From NCBI GenBank assembly GCA_045594705.1, contig JAZNZB010000050.1, positions 1 to 12,550 on the forward strand: a DNA stretch of 12,550 nucleotides, given 5' to 3'. The notes under the pieces were generated by a model, which did no database searches, was not told the origin of the DNA, and was given only the letters and a program-made list of their open reading frames with translations. Positions 6,759 through 12,550 of the stretch are shown piece after piece (within the stretch, counting starts at the first letter, position 1; every line of letters starts with the position of its first letter). Source of the stretch: SVQP01 sp045594705. Its GTDB lineage: Bacteria; Bacillota; Clostridia; Oscillospirales; CAG-272. The position numbers and the translations under genes are program-made.

Positions 6759-7889
6759 TCAATATATGTCGGGGGCAGGGCGGCGGTGAGACGAATTTTT
6801 CGGCTTGCTCAGCGCAAGAGCGGCGCATGACAGTAAAAAGCCTGTATTGACCGCGTGCGAGAGCAGTTGTGTCGTACTCTCGGGCAAGAGCAGACTTGCA
6901 TGCACGTTTTCGGGTGGCAAGAGGGGAAAGAGATAGCGCAAAGCAAGGCCGCAAAGGGCAGCAGCCAATATGCCCTGTGCAAGCTTTGCCAGAAAGTAAG
7001 GCAAAAAGCGAAAGCCTCTGCCATGACACACGGTCATGATCTGACACATGACCGAGATTCCCGAAAAGCAGGAAAGCGCGGCACACAGCATGGCGGCTTG
7101 CGTGGGATCTCCGATCTTGGCAGCACGGGCGATCCCGCCGGACATTTCAACCGCACCGTAAAGCAGTGCACCGAGCGGTGCGGGAAGCGGCAGGCGCGTG
7201 CAAACGCTTTCTAAAGCACCCAGGATCGCCGAGAAAAACAGTACGTAAGCGCACACAGCCAGCATGCTTTGCGCGGCACCGGTGACGGCATTGGTAAAGA
7301 CGTCTGCTCCAAGCCGTACCGGCTGTGGCCTTGGCTGCGGGGCGTTGCTTTTGTCGGGCGGCATGATCAGGCGCGTGATAAAAGCGGTCAGTAGTGCGCA
7401 TAAAATGGAAATGCCGTACAGCAAAATCCCCAGCCTTCGACTGCCGAGCAGCGAGACGCCCACTGCGCTGATCATGTAAGCCGAGCTTGGATTGTTGATA
7501 AAGGTTAAAAGACGGGTGCATTGCCGAGAGGTCAGTGCGCCCTTGTCGTACAGTGCCGCCATGCTGCGCGCCCCTGTGGGAAAGCCGCAAAGCGCGCCCA
7601 GCAAGATGGGGCAGGCGGCAGCTCCCGGCACACCAAGCAGCTTTTGCAGGGGCTTTGAGAGCAGCTGCCCCAATGCTGCCGCACCGCCGCAGCCAACCAG
7701 CAGCTCAGAGGCCACCATGAAGGGAAAGAGTGCGGGGATAACTGTTTTTCCGCAAAGCACAAGTCCCGATTTGATCGATTCGACGGCACTGTCCGCGCAA
7801 AACAGCAACAGCAGAATGCATCCCGTTCCCAGAATCGAAAAGCCAAGCCTTCCCGCGCTTACGGCGGGCAGGCGTTTTGTTTTGTTCAT
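6759..7889 (-). CDS. ylbJ: Sporulation membrane protein SpoVV (YlbJ)
   Basis: This 376-residue polytopic membrane protein matches YlbJ, renamed SpoVV in Bacillus subtilis, where it is made in the mother cell and is needed to move dipicolinic acid into the developing spore. Signature segments are VIPALFPFMVASELL (50-64), LCGFPTGARSMAALY (100-114) and LLTFINNPSSAYMISAVG (127-144), inside a nucleoside-recognition Gate-like fold. About eight or nine hydrophobic segments cover most of the chain, and the length is typical. GGAGGG (7898-7893) precedes the ATG by only 3 nt, a short spacing, but no better start is seen. It heads the minus-strand operon that continues into the DUF3343 and desulfurase genes. 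A sigma-E-like promoter lies upstream. Confidence 0.9.
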   Translation of the reverse strand: MNKTKRLPAVSAGRLGFSILGTGCILLLLFCADSAVESIKSGLVLCGKTVIPALFPFMVASELLVGCGGAAALGQLLSKPLQKLLGVPGAAACPILLGALCGFPTGARSMAALYDKGALTSRQCTRLLTFINNPSSAYMISAVGVSLLGSRRLGILLYGISILCALLTAFITRLIMPPDKSNAPQPRPQPVRLGADVFTNAVTGAAQSMLAVCAYVLFFSAILGALESVCTRLPLPAPLGALLYGAVEMSGGIARAAKIGDPTQAAMLCAALSCFSGISVMCQIMTVCHGRGFRFLPYFLAKLAQGILAAALCGLALRYLFPLLPPENVHASLLLPESTTQLLSHAVNTGFLLSCAALALSKPKNSSHRRPAPDIY

Positions 7890-7914
7890 ACACCCTCCAA
7901 TGACTTCATATAAT
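7885..7914 (+). promoter_or_regulatory. Sigma-E-like promoter of yqfC operon
   Basis: TTCATAC (7885-7891), a 15-nt spacer and CATATAAT (7907-7914) resemble the mother-cell sigma-E pattern. The predicted start near 7921 is 30 nt before yqfC. The TATAAT inside the -10 could also serve sigma-A, but no good -35 lies 17 nt upstream. It overlaps the spoVV start codon. Confidence 0.45.
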
Positions 7915-7924
7915 AAAGCGTATT

Positions 7925-7954
7925 ACAATATAGCGACGTTGGGGGAAAATATGC
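7925..7954 (-). promoter_or_regulatory. ylbJ: Sigma-E-like promoter of spoVV
   Basis: On the minus strand GCATATT (7954-7948) matches the sigma-E -35 consensus. After 15 nt comes TATATTGT (7932-7925), an ATA-centred -10. The leader to the spoVV ATG would be about 30 nt. It overlaps the yqfC start region. This is a motif-based inference. Confidence 0.42.
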
Positions 7955-8247
7955 ACAGACCAAAAAAAGGGGACAAGATGGGAGCTGCGGAATGGCTGGA
8001 GAAAAAATTCGATATCTCCCCCGATCTTGTAAGCGGTATTCGCATTGAGATCCGCGGACAAAATCGACTCTTGCTTGAGGGATGCCGAAAAATTCTCAAA
8101 TACGGTGAGGAGGAAATGCTGCTTGATCTTGGCAAGGTGCGCCTACGCGTGCGCGGGAAGCGGCTTTGGTGCACCTCGTTTGTCTCGGGGGCTTTGGGTG
8201 TGGGCGGACAGATCACCTCGGTCTCGTTTGAGGAGGAGCACGCATGA
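7951..8247 (+). CDS. yqfC: Sporulation protein YqfC (YabP/YqfC family)
   Basis: The 98-residue product is recognised from the YabP/YqfC family (PF07873), small beta-rich mother-cell proteins. It has an N-terminal helix (MGAAEWLEKKFDI), a strand IRIEIRGQNRLLLEG, then MLLDLGKVRLRVRGKRLW (residues 54-71) and a short ITSVSFEEE strand at the end. The role is not well defined. Two starts are possible: ATG 7951 behind GGGGGA, or ATG 7978 behind AAAGGGGA with 5-nt spacing, which would give 89 residues. I list the longer one. The frame stays open far upstream into the antisense of spoVV, but that part is not real. The stop overlaps the yqfD start as ATGA, the usual yqfC-yqfD arrangement. Confidence 0.85.
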   Translation: MHRPKKGDKMGAAEWLEKKFDISPDLVSGIRIEIRGQNRLLLEGCRKILKYGEEEMLLDLGKVRLRVRGKRLWCTSFVSGALGVGGQITSVSFEEEHA

Positions 8248-9437
8248 ATCCGGCATATTTCATTCTTGGCTACTCCGTTTTATGCATCCCGCGTGAGCAT
8301 ACCGAAGCGGTGCTGAATCTTTGCATGCATTACGGAATCGTGTATCTCAATGGCGGTAGTGACGGTGAGCACCTTCGACTGTGCGTGCGCAATCCTTATG
8401 CCTTACGCCTTTGCCGACTTATGACAGCGGCAGGCCTGCCGTATGACGTGCAAAAAAAAGGCGGCTTGCCGCAAAAGTTGCTCCGCTTACTGGGTCGCCC
8501 CGGACTTTTGGCGGGGGCGTTGTGTGCGCTGTGTATCGTGGTGGCCTCCGAGTGCTTTGTGTTTGATATTCGCGTGATCGGCAATGAGACGCTGACCGAC
8601 GCGGCTGTCAAGCAGATGCTTGCCGCGCAGGGCTTTGGGCCGGGTACGTTCATTCCGTCGGTGGATACAGACAAGCTGGAAAACCGTGTTATGCTCGCTT
8701 CGGACAGGATCGCGTGGCTGTCGGTCAATATCCGCGGCAACGTGGCAAGCGTGGAGCTGGTCGAGCAAAGACTGCCCGATGAGCGCCCCGTGCTGAAGCC
8801 CGCGCACGTGGTGGCGGGGCAGAGCGGAGAGGTGGTGGCGGTTGAACTGTATCGCGGCAATGTACTTGCATCAGCAGGGCAACAGGTCAAAAAAGGGGAG
8901 ATATTGATCGCGGGAGTATACGACAGTCAGACCACGGGATTTCGCTTTACCAGGGCGTCCGGCAAGGTGCTTGCCAGAACTGTGACTGAATTTGAGGTGG
9001 AAATTCCGTATGAGTATGAGAAAAAAGTGTACACAGGCGAGGTTTTGGAGAAAAAATCAATAAATTTTTTCTCTTTTTCCATAAAAGTTTTCCAAAGTAC
9101 TGGAAATTGGGGTGCAGTTTGTGATAAAATAGATATAGTGGATAACTGTAGCCCTTGGCCGGGCGTGGATCTGCCGTTGTATTTGCATACTGAGCGGTAT
9201 TTTCCCTATACTCATGTTACAGAGCAGCGCGATGCCGAGACCGCCCTTGCGCTGGCGCACAGGGAATTGTCCGCGCAGATCGCAGATGCACTGCAGGGTG
9301 GCGAGCTGCTTGACAAGCGCATCCGCACCGAGATCGGGGAAGAGAGCGTGGTGCTGCATGCCACCGTGACTTGCATTACGGATATTGCCGCGGTGCAGGA
9401 ATTTGAAATCGATTTGAAAAATCACAATAAGGATTGA
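8244..9437 (+). CDS. yqfD: Sporulation protein YqfD
   Basis: The 397-residue protein fits YqfD (PF06898) by length, layout and position after yqfC. An N-terminal domain (1-85) with cysteines C14, C27, C47 and C57 precedes one membrane helix (about 87-107, LLAGALCALCIVVASE). Then comes a long extracytoplasmic part starting FDIRVIGNETLTDAAVKQML, reminiscent of a POTRA/FtsQ-type module. Family members are sigma-E-controlled and needed for normal sporulation in Bacillus; the mechanism is not established. GGAGG at 8230-8234 and the ATGA overlap with yqfC set the start. Positions 9048-9140 are strongly AT-rich compared with the rest of the gene and contain a terminator-like hairpin and a promoter-like sequence. 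The stop is 3 nt before phoH. Confidence 0.88.
   Translation: MNPAYFILGYSVLCIPREHTEAVLNLCMHYGIVYLNGGSDGEHLRLCVRNPYALRLCRLMTAAGLPYDVQKKGGLPQKLLRLLGRPGLLAGALCALCIVVASECFVFDIRVIGNETLTDAAVKQMLAAQGFGPGTFIPSVDTDKLENRVMLASDRIAWLSVNIRGNVASVELVEQRLPDERPVLKPAHVVAGQSGEVVAVELYRGNVLASAGQQVKKGEILIAGVYDSQTTGFRFTRASGKVLARTVTEFEVEIPYEYEKKVYTGEVLEKKSINFFSFSIKVFQSTGNWGAVCDKIDIVDNCSPWPGVDLPLYLHTERYFPYTHVTEQRDAETALALAHRELSAQIADALQGGELLDKRIRTEIGEESVVLHATVTCITDIAAVQEFEIDLKNHNKD
9048..9078 (+). other. Terminator-like hairpin inside yqfD
   Basis: GAGAAAAAAT (9048-9057) and ATTTTTTCTC (9064-9073) form a perfect 10-bp inverted repeat around CAATAA. Five T residues follow. The helix is mostly A-T, so a strong stop is unlikely, but pausing is possible. 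It lies in the translated codons EKKSINFFS. Confidence 0.4.
9101..9130 (+). promoter_or_regulatory. Possible internal sigma-A promoter for phoH-era
   Basis: TGGAAA (9101-9106), an 18-nt spacer and TAAAAT (9125-9130) with an extended-10 TG at 9122-9123 resemble a vegetative promoter. It is about 310 nt before phoH. It would give phoH, ybeY and era a supply independent of the sporulation promoter. The -35 is only a 4/6 match. Confidence 0.28.
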
Positions 9438-9440
9438 AAT

Positions 9441-10472
9441 ATGGAACAGAGAATTATCAAGGTAGCCTCATCCGAGGACACCGCTGCCATTTTCGGCAGC
9501 TACGATACCAACGTTCGCGCCGTGGAGCAGACCTTTGGCGTGCAGGTGCGCAATCGCGCGACCGATGACGGAGGCGACAGCATCATCATTGCGGGCGAGG
9601 ATCGCGAGCAGGTCAACAAGGGTGCTGCCGTGATCGAATACCTGGCAAGCATGATCAGATACAGCCAGCTCTCCGAGCAGAGTGTACGATACGTCATTGA
9701 CATGGTGGACAGCGGCAAGGGACGCGAGCTTGCAGAGCTTGGCGACGATTGCATTTGTGTGACCACCAAGGGAAAGCCCATCAAGGCAAAGACGGTGGGG
9801 CAGAAGCAGTACGTGGACGCTATCCGCAAAAATACCATCATTCTGGGCGTCGGTCCTGCGGGCACGGGTAAGACCTTCCTGGCCGTTGCCATGGCGGTCA
9901 AGGCGTTGCGCGACAGACAGGTCTCTCGCATCATTCTGACCCGCCCCGCCATCGAGGCAGGTGAGAAGCTGGGCTTTTTGCCGGGCGACCTGCAAAGCAA
10001 GATTGACCCCTATCTGCGGCCGCTTTACGACGCACTCTTTGAGATGCTGGGCCCCGAAAACTACCAGCGACAGGTGGAGAAGGGCATTATCGAGGTAGCC
10101 CCTCTGGCATATATGCGCGGACGCACGCTGGATGATTCGTTTATCATTCTGGATGAGGCGCAGAACGCAACGCCCGAGCAGATGAAAATGTTCCTGACCC
10201 GTCTTGGCTTCCGCTCTAAAATGGTGGTCACGGGTGACCTGACGCAGACCGACCTGCCCTCGGGACAGAAATCGGGACTGGCAGAGGTGGTCAGGATTTT
10301 GGACGGCATTGACGATATTGCGCTGCACCGCTTCACCGAAAAGGATGTGGTGCGCCACCGACTTGTGCAAAAGATCATTCTTGCATATGAAAAATACGAT
10401 AGAGAAAAGCACGAGACCCGCGAAAAACAAAAGAAATATCATCACAGCAAAAGAGAGGAACACGACAAATGA
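9441..10472 (+). CDS. phoH: PhoH family ATPase
   Basis: The 343-residue cytoplasmic P-loop protein of the PhoH family binds and probably hydrolyses ATP. Homologues are linked to RNA metabolism, often beside ybeY, as here. An N-terminal KH-like region (1-75) precedes the core. Walker A is GPAGTGKT (138-145), Walker B is FIILDEAQN (234-242), and further family motifs are LTRPAIEAGEKLGFLPGD (166-183) and VVTGDLTQTDLP (262-273). The last 25 residues are a charged Lys/Glu/His tail. An AAGGA (9429-9433) overlaps the end of yqfD, 7 nt before the ATG. The stop overlaps ybeY as ATGA, indicating coupled translation. In Bacillus yqfF (pgpH) sits between phoH and ybeY; it is missing here. Confidence 0.95.
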   Translation: MEQRIIKVASSEDTAAIFGSYDTNVRAVEQTFGVQVRNRATDDGGDSIIIAGEDREQVNKGAAVIEYLASMIRYSQLSEQSVRYVIDMVDSGKGRELAELGDDCICVTTKGKPIKAKTVGQKQYVDAIRKNTIILGVGPAGTGKTFLAVAMAVKALRDRQVSRIILTRPAIEAGEKLGFLPGDLQSKIDPYLRPLYDALFEMLGPENYQRQVEKGIIEVAPLAYMRGRTLDDSFIILDEAQNATPEQMKMFLTRLGFRSKMVVTGDLTQTDLPSGQKSGLAEVVRILDGIDDIALHRFTEKDVVRHRLVQKIILAYEKYDREKHETREKQKKYHHSKREEHDK

Positions 10473-10969
10473 GACGCAAAATGCTTTTGAAGATCTATTT
10501 TGAAAACGAGCAGGAGCTCCTGCCCATCACATACAAGCTCAAAATCCTGCTTCGCCGCGCCATTGAGGCGACCTTGGATTACGAGCAGTTCTGCAACGGC
10601 TGTGAGGTCTCGCTGACCTTTACCGACAACGAGGGCATTCGCGAGCTCAATAGCAAGTTCAGACAGATCGACCGCGAGACCGACGTGCTGTCCTTCCCGC
10701 TCTTTGATTACGAGGGCGAGGCGGACGAGCCTGTCTTGGACGAGATCCGCAATAACCTTGGCGATATTGTCATCTCCTTGGAAAAGGCACAAGCACAGGC
10801 TGAGGAATACGGTCATTCCTACGAGCGCGAGGTCGCGTTCCTTTGCGTGCACTCCATGCTGCATCTGCTGGGCTACGATCACGAGCGCAGCGAGGCGGAT
10901 GATTTAGATATGAGACATAGACAATCCGAGATCATGAAGCTGTTAGGTCTGGAGGTACATAACGCATGA
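10469..10969 (+). CDS. ybeY: Endoribonuclease YbeY
   Basis: The 166-residue metal-dependent RNase acts in 16S rRNA 3'-end maturation and ribosome quality control. The zinc site HxxxHxxxxxH is complete: H128, H132 and H138 in HSMLHLLGYDH. The conserved upstream motif LNSKFRQIDRETDVLSFP (60-77) carries the invariant arginine (R65) and the TDVLSFP strand, and NLGDIVIS (96-103) is also typical. Length is normal. The start is set by the ATGA overlap with phoH and GAGGA at 10455-10459. The stop overlaps the next gene, again as ATGA. Era, a 30S assembly GTPase, lies one gene downstream, so the operon groups small-subunit maturation factors. Confidence 0.96.
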   Translation: MRRKMLLKIYFENEQELLPITYKLKILLRRAIEATLDYEQFCNGCEVSLTFTDNEGIRELNSKFRQIDRETDVLSFPLFDYEGEADEPVLDEIRNNLGDIVISLEKAQAQAEEYGHSYEREVAFLCVHSMLHLLGYDHERSEADDLDMRHRQSEIMKLLGLEVHNA

Positions 10970-11514
10970 TGGACGGACAAGAGCCCGAAAAGAGGGAAAA
11001 TCCCTATAAGAAGCAGAACCCTTATAAAAAGCAGAAGAAACAAAGAGAGGATCTGCCGCCCGAGGAGCAGATCGCGGGCAAAACCGAGAATTTCGTCACG
11101 GCAAACGTCAAGCTGATCACCTTCCTTGTTTGCTTGGCCGTGTTTTTGGTCTTTCTCGGACCGATCAGTATCTGGCAGATCTCGGAATGGGTCAATGCCG
11201 CAGAGCAAAAGGCTCTGGAGGAAAGCTATATCCCCATGGACGCGCTGCTCAAGATTGCCGATAAGGGCACGGATGCACATTGGCGCGATTTCCGTGCATT
11301 TGGCAAGAGCGAGACGGTTGCAGAGGCGGACGGCTTTGTCACCTGGCGTCTTGAGGTCAAGGGTGAGCCCTTTGCCGTGGTGGTCGGCGGACCAACAAAA
11401 TCGCAGAATCCGCAGTATATCAAGGTTTATTGCCTGAGAACGGGCGAGAGTGCCGACCTTTACAAGGATGATATTGCCGCGTTTATTGAAGCACATCGGA
11501 ATATTGAAGAATAA
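10966..11514 (+). CDS. Unrecognised single-pass membrane protein
   Basis: I do not recognise this 182-residue protein. The N-terminal 48 residues are cytoplasmic by the positive-inside rule, rich in Lys, Gln and Pro, with a tandem NPYKKQ-NPYKKQ (12-23). One membrane helix spans about 49-71 (VKLITFLVCLAVFLVFLGPISI). The outer part (72-182) begins with a helix (SEWVNAAEQKALEES) and contains a mixed alpha/beta region with FVTWRLEV, FAVVVGGP and YIKVYCLR strands and an acidic helical end. GGAGG (10951-10955) is 10 nt before the first of two adjacent ATGs; the ATG overlaps the ybeY stop. It fills the place of dgkA and cdd in Bacillus. A role in the envelope or in ribosome maturation near the membrane cannot be decided from sequence. 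Confidence 0.85.
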   Translation: MMDGQEPEKRENPYKKQNPYKKQKKQREDLPPEEQIAGKTENFVTANVKLITFLVCLAVFLVFLGPISIWQISEWVNAAEQKALEESYIPMDALLKIADKGTDAHWRDFRAFGKSETVAEADGFVTWRLEVKGEPFAVVVGGPTKSQNPQYIKVYCLRTGESADLYKDDIAAFIEAHRNIEE

Positions 11515-11526
11515 AAGGATCAGATT

Positions 11527-12411
11527 ATGAGAAAAACAGGATTTATCGCAATTGTGGGCAGACCCAACGTGGGCAAGTCCACGCTGCTCAACGCAATACT
11601 TGGCGAAAAGGTGGCCATTGTGTCCTCCAAGCCGCAGACCACGCGTAACCGCATCACGGGGATTCACACCGTGGGGCAGGATCAGTACGTATTTATCGAT
11701 ACCCCCGGCATCCACCGTCCGCAGAATCAGCTGGGCGACTATATGGTCAAGGAGGCCAACAACACCATGTACGAGGCGGATGCCGTGATCATGGTGGTTG
11801 ATACCGGCAAGGAGATCACCCGCGTGGAGGAGGATATCATCGCGTATCTCAAAAAGAGCGGTGTGCCTTGCGTGCTGGCACTCAACAAGATCGATATGTA
11901 TAACCGCGAGATCATTGCAAAGACCATTGCAGCCTATGCGGACAAGCACGCCTTTTCCGCCGTTGTGCCGATCTGCGCCAAGAACGGCAAGGGTGTAGGC
12001 GAGGTGCTGGACGAGTGCAAGCCCTTCCTGACCGAGTCTCCCTGGTATTTCCCTGAGGACATTGCCACCGACCAGCCCGAGAGACAGGTGGCGGCCGAGC
12101 TGATCCGTGAAAAGCTGTTGCGCACGCTCAATAAGGAGGTGCCGCACGGTATTGCGGTCGTGATCGACAAGTTTGAGGATCAGCGCACCTTAGTCAGCAT
12201 TTACGCCACGATTTATTGCGAAAAGGCCTCGCACAAGGGCATTATCATCGGCAAGAACGGTGAGGAGCTCAAGAGAGTCAGCACTTATGCAAGAGAGGAT
12301 CTTGAGGCACTGCTTGGCACCAAGGTCTATCTCAATCTTTGGGTCAAGGTCAAGGAAAACTGGCGCGAGAGCGCGGCAGCAGTTTCCAATTTCGGTTATA
12401 AGCCGGAATAA
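11527..12411 (+). CDS. era: GTPase Era
   Basis: Era (294 residues) is a GTP-binding factor that binds the 3' end of 16S rRNA and helps mature the 30S subunit. GTPase motifs are G1 GRPNVGKS (11-18), the G2 region KPQTTRNR (35-42), G3 DTPG (58-61), G4 NKID (120-123) and a G5 written CAKNG (150-154), where the usual serine is cysteine. The C-terminal KH domain has the GxxG loop GKNG (242-245) followed by EELKRVSTYAREDLEALLG and ends LWVKVKENWR. Length is normal. AGGA (11516-11519) lies 7 nt before the ATG, 12 nt past the previous stop. It is the last gene seen in the operon; recO, which often follows, is not within the window. Confidence 0.97.
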   Translation: MRKTGFIAIVGRPNVGKSTLLNAILGEKVAIVSSKPQTTRNRITGIHTVGQDQYVFIDTPGIHRPQNQLGDYMVKEANNTMYEADAVIMVVDTGKEITRVEEDIIAYLKKSGVPCVLALNKIDMYNREIIAKTIAAYADKHAFSAVVPICAKNGKGVGEVLDECKPFLTESPWYFPEDIATDQPERQVAAELIREKLLRTLNKEVPHGIAVVIDKFEDQRTLVSIYATIYCEKASHKGIIIGKNGEELKRVSTYAREDLEALLGTKVYLNLWVKVKENWRESAAAVSNFGYKPE

Positions 12412-12428
12412 GTATTGAAGGTTTTGAT

Positions 12429-12550
12429 CAAACTTTTCCAAAAGTTTGCGCAGGTGGAGGGCGCGAAGCCCTCCTCGCCTCCGCAGAGGCGAAATGTCTT
12501 TCTTGCCGTTTTTTGGTTCTTTTTTGCGGCTACTCCGTCAAAAAAGAACG
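12429..12550. repeat. Composite four-hairpin intergenic repeat
   Basis: Four inverted repeats follow era in close order. They are CAAACTTTT/AAAAGTTTG (12429-12448, a perfect palindrome), GGAGGGC/GCCCTCC (12456-12474, loop GCGAA), CGCCTC/GAGGCG (12476-12491, loop CGCA), and GTTCTTTTTTG/CAAAAAAGAAC (12516-12549), which the window edge may cut. No ORF is present. The first or last stem may serve as the era terminator. The overall pattern resembles dispersed non-coding repeats that I remember from gut Clostridia; this is recollection, not a search result. Confidence 0.65.

Noticed and set aside
7492..7950. Upstream extension of the yqfC frame
   Set aside because: This part is antisense to spoVV; YqfC homology and binding-site-like sequences begin at 7951 or 7978.
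9065..9071. Possible -1 frameshift heptamer T TTT TTC in yqfD
   Set aside because: The zero frame gives a full-length YqfD and no conserved extension is seen in the -1 frame.
9468..10463. 331-residue minus-strand frame opposite phoH
   Set aside because: The plus strand carries intact Walker motifs; the antisense product has no recognisable domain.
10879..12147. 422-residue minus-strand frame opposite era and the membrane protein gene
   Set aside because: The Era GTPase and KH motifs are on the plus strand; the frame crosses a real gene boundary.

Overview
The window reads as chromosomal DNA from an endospore-forming Bacillota bacterium of the Clostridia type. The evidence is a valS gene under a T-box leader, three conserved sporulation genes (spoVV/ylbJ, yqfC, yqfD), the order yqfC-yqfD-phoH-ybeY-era, and moderately GC-rich coding sequence with AT-rich promoters. 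The hairpin-rich intergenic repeats at both edges resemble ones I remember from gut Clostridia, but I could not check that. I see no phage, transposon, CRISPR array or defence system.

Left part (1-3350). valS is on the minus strand. Its roughly 290-nt T-box leader shows specifier, T-box bulge, antiterminator and terminator, behind a TTGACA-17-TATACT promoter. A tRNA-Thr(GGT) gene diverges from it, with a fully consensus TTGACA-17-TATAAT promoter and its own intrinsic terminator. Beyond the valS stop lie a long hairpin and three copies of GATTTCAT spaced exactly 22 nt.

Middle-left (3402-5306, plus strand). A small cysteine-motif protein of the C_GCAxxG_C_C family is followed by a lipoprotein whose C-terminal part looks like degenerate BspA-type leucine-rich repeats. 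A strong hairpin closes this part and faces the convergent minus-strand operon.

Middle (5305-7889, minus strand). spoVV, a DUF3343 (putative Se/S carrier) protein and a class V cysteine desulfurase-like enzyme are transcribed in that order. The last two overlap by ATGA. The pairing suggests a sulfur- or selenium-handling module joined to a sporulation gene.

Right (7951-12411, plus strand). yqfC, yqfD, phoH, ybeY, an unrecognised single-pass membrane protein and era form a tight operon, mostly with ATGA overlaps. Both transcripts at the 7890-7950 divergence carry sigma-E-like promoter elements, which fits mother-cell expression of spoVV and yqfCD. phoH, ybeY and era are housekeeping genes and probably need another promoter; a candidate lies in an AT-rich patch inside yqfD. 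Compared with the Bacillus subtilis order, yqfF/pgpH, dgkA and cdd are absent and the unknown membrane protein sits before era. After era the window ends in a composite of four hairpins that looks like a dispersed intergenic repeat. The best candidates for something undescribed are the spoVV-linked DUF3343/desulfurase pair and the membrane protein before era; neither is proven novel.
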